A stretch of DNA of 64,000 nucleotides from Petrimonas sp. Its GTDB lineage: Bacteria; Bacteroidota; Bacteroidia; Bacteroidales; Dysgonomonadaceae. The notes beneath the pieces were generated by a model that worked only from the letters and a program-made list of their open reading frames with translations, made no database searches and was not told the DNA's origin. Shown one piece after another: positions 1 through 8,423 of this stretch. The position numbers were made by a program, and so were the translations under genes. The stretch covers positions 1 through 64,000 of the forward strand of contig DUNG01000014.1 in the NCBI GenBank assembly GCA_012839475.1, given 5' to 3'. The stretch's first letter is position 1. The number at the start of each line of letters is the position of its first letter.

Positions 1-80
1 AGAAAAAAACCAAACACCCCCGGGAAAGGCGCCAAGCGCTTGTACTTGCTTGTCTTTATTGTAACGTGTATGTAAGTAAA

Positions 81-89
81 CTAAAGAAC
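81..89 (-). promoter_or_regulatory. boxA-like antitermination element in rRNA leader
   Basis: Read on the minus strand the bases are CTAAAGAAC reversed, i.e. GTTCTTTAG, which resembles the boxA sequence found in leaders of bacterial ribosomal RNA operons. It lies about 70 bases downstream of two stacked minus-strand promoters and is followed by a leader of the kind that precedes 16S genes in Bacteroidota (CAATAAAGACAAGCAAGTAC). The 16S gene itself would lie beyond base 1, so the identification is an inference from leader layout. Confidence 0.5.
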
Positions 90-154
90 GCTTCTCGAAA
101 AAAAAACTCCAGGAGAAAAACCCCATCAAAAGGGGTTGGCTCCAAAAGCGGGTG

Positions 155-186
155 CAAAGATAGAGAGTTATTTTTAATCTCCAAAA
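155..186 (-). promoter_or_regulatory. Minus-strand promoter P2 (rRNA-type leader)
   Basis: The minus strand carries a perfect Bacteroidota -7 box TATCTTTG (155-162), a 19-base spacer and a -33 TTTTG (182-186). No minus-strand coding start lies within the window downstream of it, so the transcript leaves the left edge. Confidence 0.65.
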
Positions 187-319
187 TTTTTGGCGATTTT
201 TATTTGAAATTTCTCACCAATCCTTGCTTTGAATTTGATTCCCAACGCCTTTCCTTGCTTGGTCACCCCTCTCTCATTGTCGCTACAACGAACAGGGCAC
301 TTTTTAGGCGAAAGGGTTA

Positions 320-352
320 CAAAGATACATCTTTTTCGCGATTCAATCCAAA
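320..352 (-). promoter_or_regulatory. Minus-strand promoter P1 (rRNA-type leader)
   Basis: A second perfect -7 box TATCTTTG (320-327 on the minus strand) is preceded by a 21-base spacer and TTTG (349-352). Two tandem strong promoters in front of a non-coding leader with a boxA-like element are typical of stable RNA operons. The rest of 1-498 holds no convincing protein gene. Confidence 0.6.
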
Positions 353-498
353 TATTTGACCCATTATTTTAGTTAAAAAACAAAACCGTATGAAATACAC
401 GCCTTACTTTGGCTGCATTACATCCCTTATACCTTATTATATATATAGCTAACTCAACCGTTACGCGCTTTTCAGCATATAGTTAGGGGCCTCGCGGT

Positions 499-1950
499 TC
501 AATTGACCAGGATATGCGTACTCTCGTTAATACGCGGAGAAACGGCGAAGTTCAACCGATTACCCCCTCGTTCCACCTCGAAATTGATCGAGGCGGGCGT
601 ATTCCAGTCGACATACTGGTTAAAGTTAAACAGGTAGGAGAATGCCGCGCTGTAGCGTCGGTTGTTGGCGAATGCCTCGGAAACCTGGCGGTACTTCGAT
701 ACATCCCAGAACATGCACTCTTTAAAGCCTTTAGAGTCAGTGTACCGCGTGCTTCTATCCCTCAGGTTCATCGTCTCGGCAAGGAAACGCCGGTATCCCT
801 CGGTGAGTGATCGTGTGGTGTGGTTGAAGTCCCACCCCTGAACGTTCACCACCACGTCACCCGGCCGTATACCTGCCATCGCTGCAGGCGATCCAGCATC
901 AACCGACACCACCGTCTTAAGGTCGTCCATATCGTACCCGATACCGGTGTAGTTGTACTTGACATACTTCACCTGATAGGTGCCAAACGTTGGGTTACCC
1001 GGGTAAGGGAACTTCAGCAACATCAACGGGAGGTTCAACTCAAGGTAATCGAGTAGCGTGTAACGCCCGCTCACCCGCTCTTTCACCTCGCTTTCCCAAA
1101 TCAACACCGATTCACCGGCTCCCATGAATTTCATGTCAAGAAAGCGATAGCCAAAATCCAGGTTATAGACGATATCATCTACCCGCACCGGTTCAGATGG
1201 ATCGTAAACAGGTACCCGAACCGTTCGACGATTTCTCATGTCGTACCTCCATACCGTCTGATAGCTGCCGTAAGTAGGAGAATCAGCCTTGAACATCGGG
1301 TTACTCTCGAAGCTATAATAGGTCTGAATGATGAAGTCAGGGTCCTCGGGGTTGTAGGTAAGTCCCATGGCCGTGAGCGATCGAATGAAGATGGCGTTCA
1401 CGCGCTCGTCAATCGCCCGAGTGCGCTCATCGATTGGCGCGAACGAAAACGAACGGTAGTTATGGAACAGCGCCGCCTCGTTGGCCTTGGTGGTAACGGG
1501 CAGAAGGAATCGACGATCCTGCACATCTTCAAGACTATAGAAAGCGAAAACGGGAGCCAATTGTGCCTCGTTGATGGCGTTCGGATGACGGCAATCCTTG
1601 GCAATACGAAGCTCTTTGAACGAGTGCTCGGAGTTACGAATCGCGATTGTCATCTCGGCGTCATCCTGGTTAAACCATGAAGCAATCGTTTGATAAGACT
1701 TCTGGTACGTGCCATTTTTATTGACGGACAAGATGATATCATTTAGCTTCAAGCCAGCCCGTTCTGCCGGGGAACCGGGTATTACATCCACGATTACCGG
1801 CTCCTTGTAGCCCCAGCTTTTACTCTCGCTTATCTCGAAGACAAACCCCAGTTGACAGGTGACGTCATGGTTTTGCGCCACTACCCTTCCCACGATAAAC
1901 AGGCTCCCGATAAATAGGAATAGGGCAGCCCTTGGCATTCGTTTCATCAT
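499..1950 (-). CDS. Secreted protein with two PDZ domains
   Basis: This 483-residue protein starts with a signal peptide (residues 1 to about 26, ending VVAQ). A first PDZ domain (about 34-110) has the typical stretch PGSPAERAGLKLNDIILSVN. A second, near residues 345-390, has GSPAAMAGIRPGDVVVNVQG. The central region (about 130-330) resembles the DUF4136 style of periplasmic or lipoprotein domains, but I cannot confirm that. There are no Ser/His/Asp protease motifs, so it is not an HtrA protease. A role as an envelope scaffold or chaperone is only a guess. It is divergent from glgB, with a good promoter just upstream. Its start is two adjacent ATGs (1950 or 1947). Confidence 0.75.
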   Translation of the reverse strand: MMKRMPRAALFLFIGSLFIVGRVVAQNHDVTCQLGFVFEISESKSWGYKEPVIVDVIPGSPAERAGLKLNDIILSVNKNGTYQKSYQTIASWFNQDDAEMTIAIRNSEHSFKELRIAKDCRHPNAINEAQLAPVFAFYSLEDVQDRRFLLPVTTKANEAALFHNYRSFSFAPIDERTRAIDERVNAIFIRSLTAMGLTYNPEDPDFIIQTYYSFESNPMFKADSPTYGSYQTVWRYDMRNRRTVRVPVYDPSEPVRVDDIVYNLDFGYRFLDMKFMGAGESVLIWESEVKERVSGRYTLLDYLELNLPLMLLKFPYPGNPTFGTYQVKYVKYNYTGIGYDMDDLKTVVSVDAGSPAAMAGIRPGDVVVNVQGWDFNHTTRSLTEGYRRFLAETMNLRDRSTRYTDSKGFKECMFWDVSKYRQVSEAFANNRRYSAAFSYLFNFNQYVDWNTPASINFEVERGGNRLNFAVSPRINESTHILVN

Positions 1951-1971
1951 ATGGCATTTTTTTAACGATTA

Positions 1972-2001
1972 CAAAGATATACTTTTTTTTCAATTCCACA
2001 A
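1972..2001 (-). promoter_or_regulatory. Promoter of the PDZ protein gene
   Basis: The minus strand shows -33 TTG (1999-2001), a 19-base spacer and -7 TATCTTTG (1972-1979), 22 bases before the start codon. Confidence 0.6.
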
Positions 2002-2007
2002 TTTCCT

Positions 2008-2015
2008 TATCTTTG
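2008..2015 (+). promoter_or_regulatory. -7 box of the glgB-manA promoter
   Basis: A perfect TATCTTTG lies 38 bases before the glgB ATG. The -33 region is only a T-run (1983-1990). It is back-to-back with the promoter of the PDZ gene. Confidence 0.5.
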
Positions 2016-2052
2016 CCAAGTATGGCAACAAATATTCATCAATCCACCTGAA

Positions 2053-4062
2053 ATGTTAGGCATCATCAAAAACGACCCATGGCTAACGCCCTACACAAAA
2101 GCGATTGAAGGGCGACACGAGTACTACCTGAAACGGCTCTCCCACCTGACACGAGACGGGGAGGTAACGCTCTCCGAGTTCGCCACGGGGTACCTCTACT
2201 TCGGGCTGCATAAGACACCCGACGGGTGGGTACTGAGGGAGTGGGCACCTAACGCCACCGACATATTCCTGATAGGCACGTTCAATGATTGGCAAAGAAT
2301 CGAGGCGTATCGTTTTAAACGAAAGAAAAACGGCGTGTGGGAGGTGAACGTCCCGCTCGAAAGGATGCAACACGGCGACCTGTACAAGCTACACGTCTCC
2401 TGGGAAGGGGGCTCCGGGGAACGAATCCCCGCTTGGTGCCGACGCGTAGTGCAAGACGAACGAACCAAGATTTTCAGCGCCCAGGTGTGGGAACCGGAAG
2501 AGAAATACCGCTTTAAGCACCTGGATTTTAAAGCCGACACCTCCCCCCTACTCATATACGAAACGCACGTGGGCATGGCCACCGAAGAAGAACGCGTTGG
2601 AACGTACAATGAGTTCCGAGAAAACGTACTACCCCGCGTAAAGAAAAACGGCTATAACGCGATTCAAGTGATGGCCATCCAGGAACACCCCTACTACGGC
2701 TCATTCGGTTACCACGTATCGAGTTTCTTCGCTCCCTCGTCACGTTGTGGCACGCCCGAGGAGCTAAAAGCGCTAATTGATACCGCACACGATATGGGGA
2801 TTGCCGTCATCATGGATATCGTTCACTCGCACGCGGTAAGAAACGAGGTCGAGGGTATCGCGTGTATCGATGGCACGCACGATCTCTACTTCCACAGTGA
2901 CCCGGCACGACGCTACCATACCGCTTGGGATTCGCTCTGCTTTGACTACGGGAAAGACGAGGTACTGCACTTCCTGCTCTCTAACTGTAAATACTGGTTG
3001 GAGGAGTTCAAGTTCGACGGGTTCCGCTTCGACGGGGTCACCTCAATGATATACTTCAATCATGGTCTGGGACAGGCCTTTACCGAGTACGGCGACTATT
3101 ACGATGGGGGGCAAGATGGAGACGCCATCTGCTACCTCACGCTGGCAAACCAGCTGATTCACGAGGTCAATCCCAACGCGGTCACCATCGCCGAAGAGGT
3201 GAGCGGGATGCCCGGTCTCGCGCTTGACATTGAATCGGGCGGGTACGGGTTTGATTACCGCATGGCGATGAATATACCCGATTTCTGGATCAAGATTATC
3301 AAGGAGCAACGTGACGAGGAGTGGTCCACCTCCGCCATCTGGTGGGAGACCACCAACCGCCGGGCCGATGAAAAAACCATCTCCTACGCCGAGAGCCACG
3401 ACCAGGCGCTGGTGGGCGATAAAACCATCATTTTCCGACTTATCGACGCTGATATGTACTGGCACATGTCGAAGTTGATGGAGAGCACCCTCACGGTAGA
3501 CCGCGGCATCGCGCTGCACAAGATGATCAGGCTGGTCACTGCCACCACCATCAACGGGGGGTACCTCACCTTCATGGGTAACGAGTTCGGTCACCCCGAG
3601 TGGATCGATTTCCCCCGGGAGGGGAACAACTGGTCGCACAAGTACGCGCGGCGTCAATGGAGTCTGCTAGAGGATCGCAACCTGAAGTACCACTACCTCG
3701 GGGATTTTGACCGGGCAATGATCGCCTTGATGCGTTCGGTTCCCGATTTCCAGGCTACCCCCCTTGTAAAAGCGTGGGACAAGGAAGATGATAGCATCCT
3801 CGCGTACCTTCGCGGCGACCTCCTTTTCGTCTACAACTTTCACCCCAAGAAGTCCTACATCGACTACGGCATCCTGACACCTGAAGGGGAGTACGAGGTG
3901 GTGCTTGATACCGATGACAAGGCTTTCGGGGGCTTTGGCCGCAACGATGCGTCGATACAGCACTTTACCCACTACGATGCGCTCTACGCGAAAGAGGACA
4001 AAGGGTGGCTCAAGCTATACCTGCCGGCACGAACGGCCATCGTATTAAGAAAAAAATCGTAA
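2053..4062 (+). CDS. glgB: 1,4-alpha-glucan branching enzyme (GH13)
   Basis: This enzyme makes alpha-1,6 branches in glycogen. The 669-residue protein has an N-terminal CBM48-type domain (about 35-140, including LREWAPNATDIFLIGTFNDW), a catalytic TIM barrel and a C-terminal beta domain. The GH13 landmarks are visible: nucleophile Asp at about residue 326 in FDGFRFDGVTSM, acid/base Glu near 381 in IAEEVSG, and the third acid near 450 in ESHDQ. Length and motif order fit the eukaryote-like branching enzymes common in Bacteroidota. manA follows after 19 bases, so the two are probably co-transcribed sugar-phosphate and storage-polysaccharide genes. Confidence 0.95.
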   Translation: MLGIIKNDPWLTPYTKAIEGRHEYYLKRLSHLTRDGEVTLSEFATGYLYFGLHKTPDGWVLREWAPNATDIFLIGTFNDWQRIEAYRFKRKKNGVWEVNVPLERMQHGDLYKLHVSWEGGSGERIPAWCRRVVQDERTKIFSAQVWEPEEKYRFKHLDFKADTSPLLIYETHVGMATEEERVGTYNEFRENVLPRVKKNGYNAIQVMAIQEHPYYGSFGYHVSSFFAPSSRCGTPEELKALIDTAHDMGIAVIMDIVHSHAVRNEVEGIACIDGTHDLYFHSDPARRYHTAWDSLCFDYGKDEVLHFLLSNCKYWLEEFKFDGFRFDGVTSMIYFNHGLGQAFTEYGDYYDGGQDGDAICYLTLANQLIHEVNPNAVTIAEEVSGMPGLALDIESGGYGFDYRMAMNIPDFWIKIIKEQRDEEWSTSAIWWETTNRRADEKTISYAESHDQALVGDKTIIFRLIDADMYWHMSKLMESTLTVDRGIALHKMIRLVTATTINGGYLTFMGNEFGHPEWIDFPREGNNWSHKYARRQWSLLEDRNLKYHYLGDFDRAMIALMRSVPDFQATPLVKAWDKEDDSILAYLRGDLLFVYNFHPKKSYIDYGILTPEGEYEVVLDTDDKAFGGFGRNDASIQHFTHYDALYAKEDKGWLKLYLPARTAIVLRKKS

Positions 4063-4081
4063 TGATAAACAAGTTGAACGT

Positions 4082-5071
4082 ATGACGACAAAGGGCGAGA
4101 CATTGTACCCGTTAAAGTTCCAGCCTATGCTGAAACCGGTTATTTGGGGAGGATCGGCCATCAGCCGCTTTAAGAACATCCAGCCTGTACAGGAAGGCAT
4201 TGGTGAGAGCTGGGAGGTTTCCGGTATGAAGGGAGACGCTTCCGTGGTATCGAACGGAAGCCTCAAGGGCAAATCGTTAGAGGAACTGATTGTTGAATAC
4301 CAGGGTTCCCTATTGGGTAAAAGCATACACAAGCGATTTGGGAAAACCTTTCCCCTGCTAATCAAGCTTATAGATGCCCAGGAAGCACTATCGATCCAGG
4401 TACATCCCGACGATAAGTTGGCGAAAGAGCGCCACGACTCGTTCGGGAAAACCGAGATGTGGTACGTGATACAGGCAACCCCGGAAGCGTATCTCTACTC
4501 GGGTTTTAAACAGTCCATAACCCCCGAGGAGTACGTGGAAAAAGTGAAAGATAACACCTTCACCGATACGCTTCAACGGCATGAGGTAAAAGAGGGTGAT
4601 GTTTTCTTCCTTCCCGCCGGGAGGGTGCATGCGATTGGCGCAGGCTGTTTTATGGTCGAGATACAACAAACCTCCAATATCACCTACCGGATTTACGATT
4701 ACAACCGGAAAGACGCGGCGGGAAACACCCGTGAACTGCATACCGATTTGGCCAAGGACGCGATCGACTACAGGGTGTACGACTCGTATCGTACTCGCTA
4801 CGTTAAGAAAAAGAACCAGCCAGTAGAGTTGGTTACCTCTCCCTTTTTCACCACCTGCCTGCTGGAGCTCGACCAACCCATGACGCGTGATTACACGAAC
4901 ATCGACTCGTTTGTCGTGTACATCTGCGTAGAGGGGAGCGCCACCTTGGGGGACGACAAAGGATACAGTGTTGAGGCAACGCCTGGGGAGTCAATACTTA
5001 TCCCGGCCAATAGCCAATGGATTGAAATAATGCCTAACGGACACTGTACGCTACTAGAAACACGTCCTTAA
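4082..5071 (+). CDS. manA: Mannose-6-phosphate isomerase, class I
   Basis: This zinc enzyme interconverts mannose-6-phosphate and fructose-6-phosphate. The 329-residue length is normal for the short class I form. Zinc-ligand regions are present: IQVHPDDKLA near residue 105, GKTEMWYV near 122-129, and GRVHAIGAG near 180 followed by QQTSNITYRIYDYNR. It starts 19 bases after glgB in the same direction. The substrate-side residues and overall architecture are intact, so I expect an active enzyme. Confidence 0.93.
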   Translation: MTTKGETLYPLKFQPMLKPVIWGGSAISRFKNIQPVQEGIGESWEVSGMKGDASVVSNGSLKGKSLEELIVEYQGSLLGKSIHKRFGKTFPLLIKLIDAQEALSIQVHPDDKLAKERHDSFGKTEMWYVIQATPEAYLYSGFKQSITPEEYVEKVKDNTFTDTLQRHEVKEGDVFFLPAGRVHAIGAGCFMVEIQQTSNITYRIYDYNRKDAAGNTRELHTDLAKDAIDYRVYDSYRTRYVKKKNQPVELVTSPFFTTCLLELDQPMTRDYTNIDSFVVYICVEGSATLGDDKGYSVEATPGESILIPANSQWIEIMPNGHCTLLETRP

Positions 5072-5189
5072 ATAAATAGTGGAGACTTAAAGTCGTTACA
5101 CGTTTAGGCGAAGAAGCGCCTACAATAAAAAGTTTCGGGTGAAAAAGGGTTGCCGTGAAGGCATGCGGGTCCTCGTTATAACAGTACAT

Positions 5190-6293
5190 TTACCGTTTTA
5201 ATATCCAGGCATCTGCATAGTTCGGGTATTGGGTGTGCACCTCTTTCAAGTAGACCCTCGCGGCCACCACATCGGTAAACGATGCCACGTAGACATCTAT
5301 GCGGCCGGCACGCTCCATCCAGCCGATATTGGTGAACCCGTTTTCCGTCAGCTCATCCGTCATTTTTTGTGCCGTCTGGGTACGACTAAACACCCCCAGG
5401 ATAATGTAATACTTAGGCGTTGCCTCGCTGACCAAGCTACTACCCTCCCCTGCCATCGTAATAGTCGGTGCAATCTGCTCGGGAGCGATATCAGCCGACA
5501 AATCGGTATCTGCCGATGATACGGATTCAGCAACTGCGACAATATCAGTAGCAGGAACAACTTCAATCGACGAAGTCGTTCCTCCCGATGGAGCGACCTC
5601 CTCGGCAGTGGTTTCCAACCGCGACCCATCTAATTCGGCCACCGAACGTTGCACGGCGGTCGGCTTACTCCAAAACCACTCCGTTTCGGACAACATCCGG
5701 GCGGAATGTCGATCTACGGTACTGTCGCCAACGGGGAAGAACAGCAGCATAACCGCGATAACGGCCACGGCGGCGGCACTAATGCTTGCGATACGGACTC
5801 TTTTGGTTCGTTCCTCGGGCCTTATTTCGGAATATAATGGCACCACGTTGGTCGCAGGAGCAGCTTCCTCACTTACAGCCACAGCCAACGGCTTCAACGC
5901 GACCTTAGATAAACCAAAGAAAGCGGGCCGGTAAAAGGTTGTTGGGGTGTAGACGATGCGCTTGTCTTCATACATCGTGAACAAACCCAGGGGTCCCAGC
6001 TCGACTTCACGGTGATCATACAACCGGTGCTTGAGGTCACGCACCCCATTTTGAATCTCCAGGGTGGCCGAATCGAAGGTGAGCTGGTATGTTTTCATGT
6101 AGGATTGCGCCATCAACCCATCGTTATAGGTGAGGTCGCGGTTAAAAACCAGCTCGCAGGCAGGCGGGAGGATACCCCCCTCCTCCCCTTCTCGGGAGTG
6201 GACGGCATTCACCACGAACCCACCAAAATCGGGGATGATCACACAGTTATGGTGATGCAAAAGGAACTCGATATGCGACACAAGCCGATCCAT
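5190..6293 (-). CDS. HU-CCDC81-type domain and SPOR domain membrane protein
   Basis: The 367-residue protein joins an N-terminal HU-like domain of the CCDC81 type (about 1-135, opening HIEFLLHHHNCVIIPDFGGF) to one transmembrane helix (about 168-187) and a C-terminal SPOR domain (about 290-367). A low-complexity Ser/Ala/Glu/Val linker separates helix and SPOR domain. SPOR domains bind denuded septal peptidoglycan, so the C-terminus should be periplasmic and the HU-like part cytoplasmic. This architecture is known in Bacteroidota but its task is not settled; a cell-division or envelope role is inferred. A CAAAGATA (minus TATCTTTG) sits only 4 bases before the start codon, so the mRNA may be leaderless if that box is real. 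Confidence 0.8.
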   Translation of the reverse strand: MDRLVSHIEFLLHHHNCVIIPDFGGFVVNAVHSREGEEGGILPPACELVFNRDLTYNDGLMAQSYMKTYQLTFDSATLEIQNGVRDLKHRLYDHREVELGPLGLFTMYEDKRIVYTPTTFYRPAFFGLSKVALKPLAVAVSEEAAPATNVVPLYSEIRPEERTKRVRIASISAAAVAVIAVMLLFFPVGDSTVDRHSARMLSETEWFWSKPTAVQRSVAELDGSRLETTAEEVAPSGGTTSSIEVVPATDIVAVAESVSSADTDLSADIAPEQIAPTITMAGEGSSLVSEATPKYYIILGVFSRTQTAQKMTDELTENGFTNIGWMERAGRIDVYVASFTDVVAARVYLKEVHTQYPNYADAWILKR

Positions 6294-6422
6294 ACGACAA
6301 AGATAAAAAAAATGTGAAGAACTCGGCAGAAAAAGGAGAAAAATTATTACCGTTTCACCTTGTCATCCCAAGGGAGCTGACGTATCCACCCGACACACCG
6401 CCCCAGGTACGGAATGGAGTTA

Positions 6423-6998
6423 TTATCGCTTTATCTTATCGGGGTTACGGGATATGTAATCTTTCCAACTTTTGTAAGGCTTCTCTCCCCTACCTATATC
6501 CGACTGGTAAAAGTGACAAAGGGCAGCCGCCAAACCATCCGTGGCGTCCAGCTGAGGCAGCATGTTCTCATCGGGTATATTCAAGATCTTTTGCAGCATG
6601 TAAGCCACCTGCTCCTTAGCGGCACGGCCGTTCCCGGTAATCGCCATCTTAATCTTTAACGGGGCGTACTCGAAGATAGGAACATCGCGCGAAATAGCGG
6701 CCGCCATGGCTACCCCCTGCGCCCTTCCCAGCTTGAGCATGCTTTGCACGTTCTTCCCGTAGAAGGGTGCCTCAATAGCCAGCTCATCGGGCAGGTACTC
6801 CTCGATAAGGCCAACCACACGCGCGTAGATCTTAGCCAGCTTCAGGTAGTGATCGCCGTACTTCTCCAACTGCATCACACCCATCGCCTCCATCGAAGGC
6901 TTGTTGTCAAGCACCCGCAAAATCCCGTACCCCATGACCGTGGTGCCGGGGTCGATGCCCATGATGATTCGCTCTTTTTGCTCTCTTCCTTTCTGCAT
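6423..6998 (-). CDS. ruvC: Crossover junction endodeoxyribonuclease RuvC
   Basis: RuvC resolves Holliday junctions as a dimer working with RuvAB. All four catalytic acids are visible: Asp16 in GIDPGTT, Glu76 in IEAPFYGK, and Asp151 and Asp154 in [11 protein letters not shown]. If translation starts at Met13 the protein is 179 residues, closer to the usual length, so the first 12 residues may not be translated. The gene follows the GH16 lipoprotein by 9 bases and may be co-transcribed with it. Confidence 0.95.
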   Translation of the reverse strand: MQKGREQKERIIMGIDPGTTVMGYGILRVLDNKPSMEAMGVMQLEKYGDHYLKLAKIYARVVGLIEEYLPDELAIEAPFYGKNVQSMLKLGRAQGVAMAAAISRDVPIFEYAPLKIKMAITGNGRAAKEQVAYMLQKILNIPDENMLPQLDATDGLAAALCHFYQSDIGRGEKPYKSWKDYISRNPDKIKR

Positions 6999-7007
6999 AC
7001 ATACACT

Positions 7008-7934
7008 CTAATCGTATGGCGAGTATGACATCCAGTCTATCTCCACCTCGTAGGGATAAAGCGGCTTTTCGATAGAATTTGGCCGCGTAACTACCGACCA
7101 ATTGGGCGTATGCCAGTAATTCAGCCGATAGCGCGTGGGATTCGTTGGAATACCGGTAAAATGGGGGGTAGAACCCGAATAGTCCCACAACACCAATCGT
7201 TCACCCGTTGTTGGGTGAAGCATCCACCAGACCAGCCGATCGGGGTACCAATCGAACCCGTAGGTATAAAACCTGGCGGAGGCGTTGTAGTTTTCAATGG
7301 CTTCAATGGTTTCCGGCTGACTTTGTAACCCGGTAAGCGGTTCATCCTTACCGGCAGTAGCCGCTGATCTATATGAGGTGTCGTATATAATCCCCTTAGC
7401 CATGTTAATGGTTCTGCCAATCCGCTGCAGCTTCTCCTCGGTACCCGTGAAGGCCCCGATATATATTATTTCGGGGTCGGCCAGCAACCATTCAAAATCG
7501 ATTTCGCTCAACCCGAATACTTCATCCAAGTGGTAGGTAAAATAGCCGACCACCGCACCCACGTCAGGCTGTACCTTCGTGATATCCGGGATCCTCAACC
7601 GCGCGGAATAGGAACCGAAATGGGTGAACTTTTTGGATATAAGTTCCGGGCCGCGTCCGGGACCGGCGGGATCCTCGGGGTCAAACCGATAAATCATTAC
7701 TTTGGTCCCCTTTTCCGACAAGGAAACACTGCCGGGGAAATACCTGAAATCGTCTTCTTCGGCACGATTGTCGCGTCGCTGAATAAAGTAGTCGGAAGTT
7801 GGCTCGTCGAAGTTTTCGGTGAACTTCTCGTGGAACTCAACGTTCTCAAACGGTTTTGTCTGTGGCTGGGTTTGCTGACAACCGATCAATAACACGATCG
7901 CAGAGAAGATGAGTAGACAGTTCTTGCTTATCAT
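7008..7934 (-). CDS. Lipoprotein glycoside hydrolase, GH16-like
   Basis: A lipobox (SAIVLLIGC, Cys19) marks an exported lipoprotein of 308 residues; I chose the Met at 7934 because it puts the signal peptide in normal register, although the frame opens 12 codons earlier. The motif SEIDFEW matches the GH16 active site ExDxE (Glu144, Asp146, Glu148), inside a beta-sandwich-like sequence ending with FYTYGFDWYPDRLVWW. GH16 enzymes cleave beta-1,3/1,4-glucans or galactans; substrate cannot be predicted here. Its place directly ahead of ruvC looks fortuitous. Confidence 0.78.
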   Translation of the reverse strand: MISKNCLLIFSAIVLLIGCQQTQPQTKPFENVEFHEKFTENFDEPTSDYFIQRRDNRAEEDDFRYFPGSVSLSEKGTKVMIYRFDPEDPAGPGRGPELISKKFTHFGSYSARLRIPDITKVQPDVGAVVGYFTYHLDEVFGLSEIDFEWLLADPEIIYIGAFTGTEEKLQRIGRTINMAKGIIYDTSYRSAATAGKDEPLTGLQSQPETIEAIENYNASARFYTYGFDWYPDRLVWWMLHPTTGERLVLWDYSGSTPHFTGIPTNPTRYRLNYWHTPNWSVVTRPNSIEKPLYPYEVEIDWMSYSPYD

Positions 7935-8040
7935 AGGAAGATTATATAACAGCATTAACTGACCCCCCACCCAACCTATCCAATAAGGTGGGGTGTCACG
8001 ATGGGTGCTTTCAGCTTTGCATTTTTTCTATACAATTCTG

Positions 8041-8070
8041 TTGCAAATATAAACAAAATAGCTATCTTTG
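8041..8070 (+). promoter_or_regulatory. Promoter of tRNA-Ala
   Basis: TTG (8041-8043), a 19-base spacer and a perfect -7 TATCTTTG (8063-8070), 31 bases before the tRNA. Confidence 0.7.
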
Positions 8071-8101
8071 CAGCGTGAAAATCCAACGGGTTTTCATTTT
8101 C

Positions 8102-8175
8102 GGGGGATTAGCTCAGTTGGCTAGAGCGTTTGACTGGCAGTCAAAAGGTCATCGGTTCGATTCCGATATTCTCCA
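8102..8175 (+). tRNA. tRNA-Ala (anticodon GGC)
   Basis: The cloverleaf folds fully. The acceptor stem GGGGGAT pairs with ATTCTCC and contains the G3:U70 pair that identifies alanine tRNAs. The D arm is GCTC/GAGC. The anticodon stem TTTGA/TCAAA has loop CTGGCAG, giving anticodon GGC. The T arm carries GGTTCGATTCC, and the discriminator is A (8175). CCA is not encoded. It is followed by a clear terminator, so it is a single-gene unit. Confidence 0.96.
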
Positions 8176-8219
8176 CTAAAAACAGATTATCCGACCATGA
8201 TGATCAGGTGGGTATAAAT

Positions 8220-8251
8220 AAGGGTAGCTTTTAACGGCTACCCTTTATTTT
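8220..8251 (+). terminator. Rho-independent terminator after tRNA-Ala
   Basis: A perfect 9-bp stem AAGGGTAGC/GCTACCCTT with an 8-base loop is followed by TATTTTTT. Confidence 0.85.
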
Positions 8252-8265
8252 TTACAGGGGTTATT

Positions 8266-8297
8266 TTTGTGATATTAAAAGAATTATGATATTTTTG
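8266..8297 (+). promoter_or_regulatory. Promoter of the secreted-protein gene at 8424
   Basis: TTTG (8266-8269), a 20-base spacer and -7 TATTTTTG (8290-8297), which fits the Bacteroidota consensus. Confidence 0.55.
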
Positions 8298-8423
8298 TTG
8301 ATTGTGAAACATTCGTGAACGCCTACTGATTCGGCTGTTTTTTATGAACTATTTTTAATGAAAGTTTATCGCGCAAATAACAGGTTAGCAGCAATACTAT
8401 TAATAAAAAATCAAAGGAGACCT

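Noticed and set aside
66-359. 97-codon plus-strand frame in the left-edge region
   Set aside because: It lies opposite to two strong minus-strand promoters and a boxA-like leader, is Lys/Arg/Ser-rich with no recognisable domain, and has no ribosome site.
2789-2804. GATATGGGGATTGCC in glgB, identical to part of operator B
   Set aside because: It lies inside a conserved coding motif (DMGIAVIMD) of the branching enzyme, without a second box or a -7 box at 20 bases, so it is chance.
5104-5122. TAGGCG/CGCCTA hairpin between manA and the SPOR gene as terminator
   Set aside because: Only six base pairs and no T-run on either strand; too weak to call.
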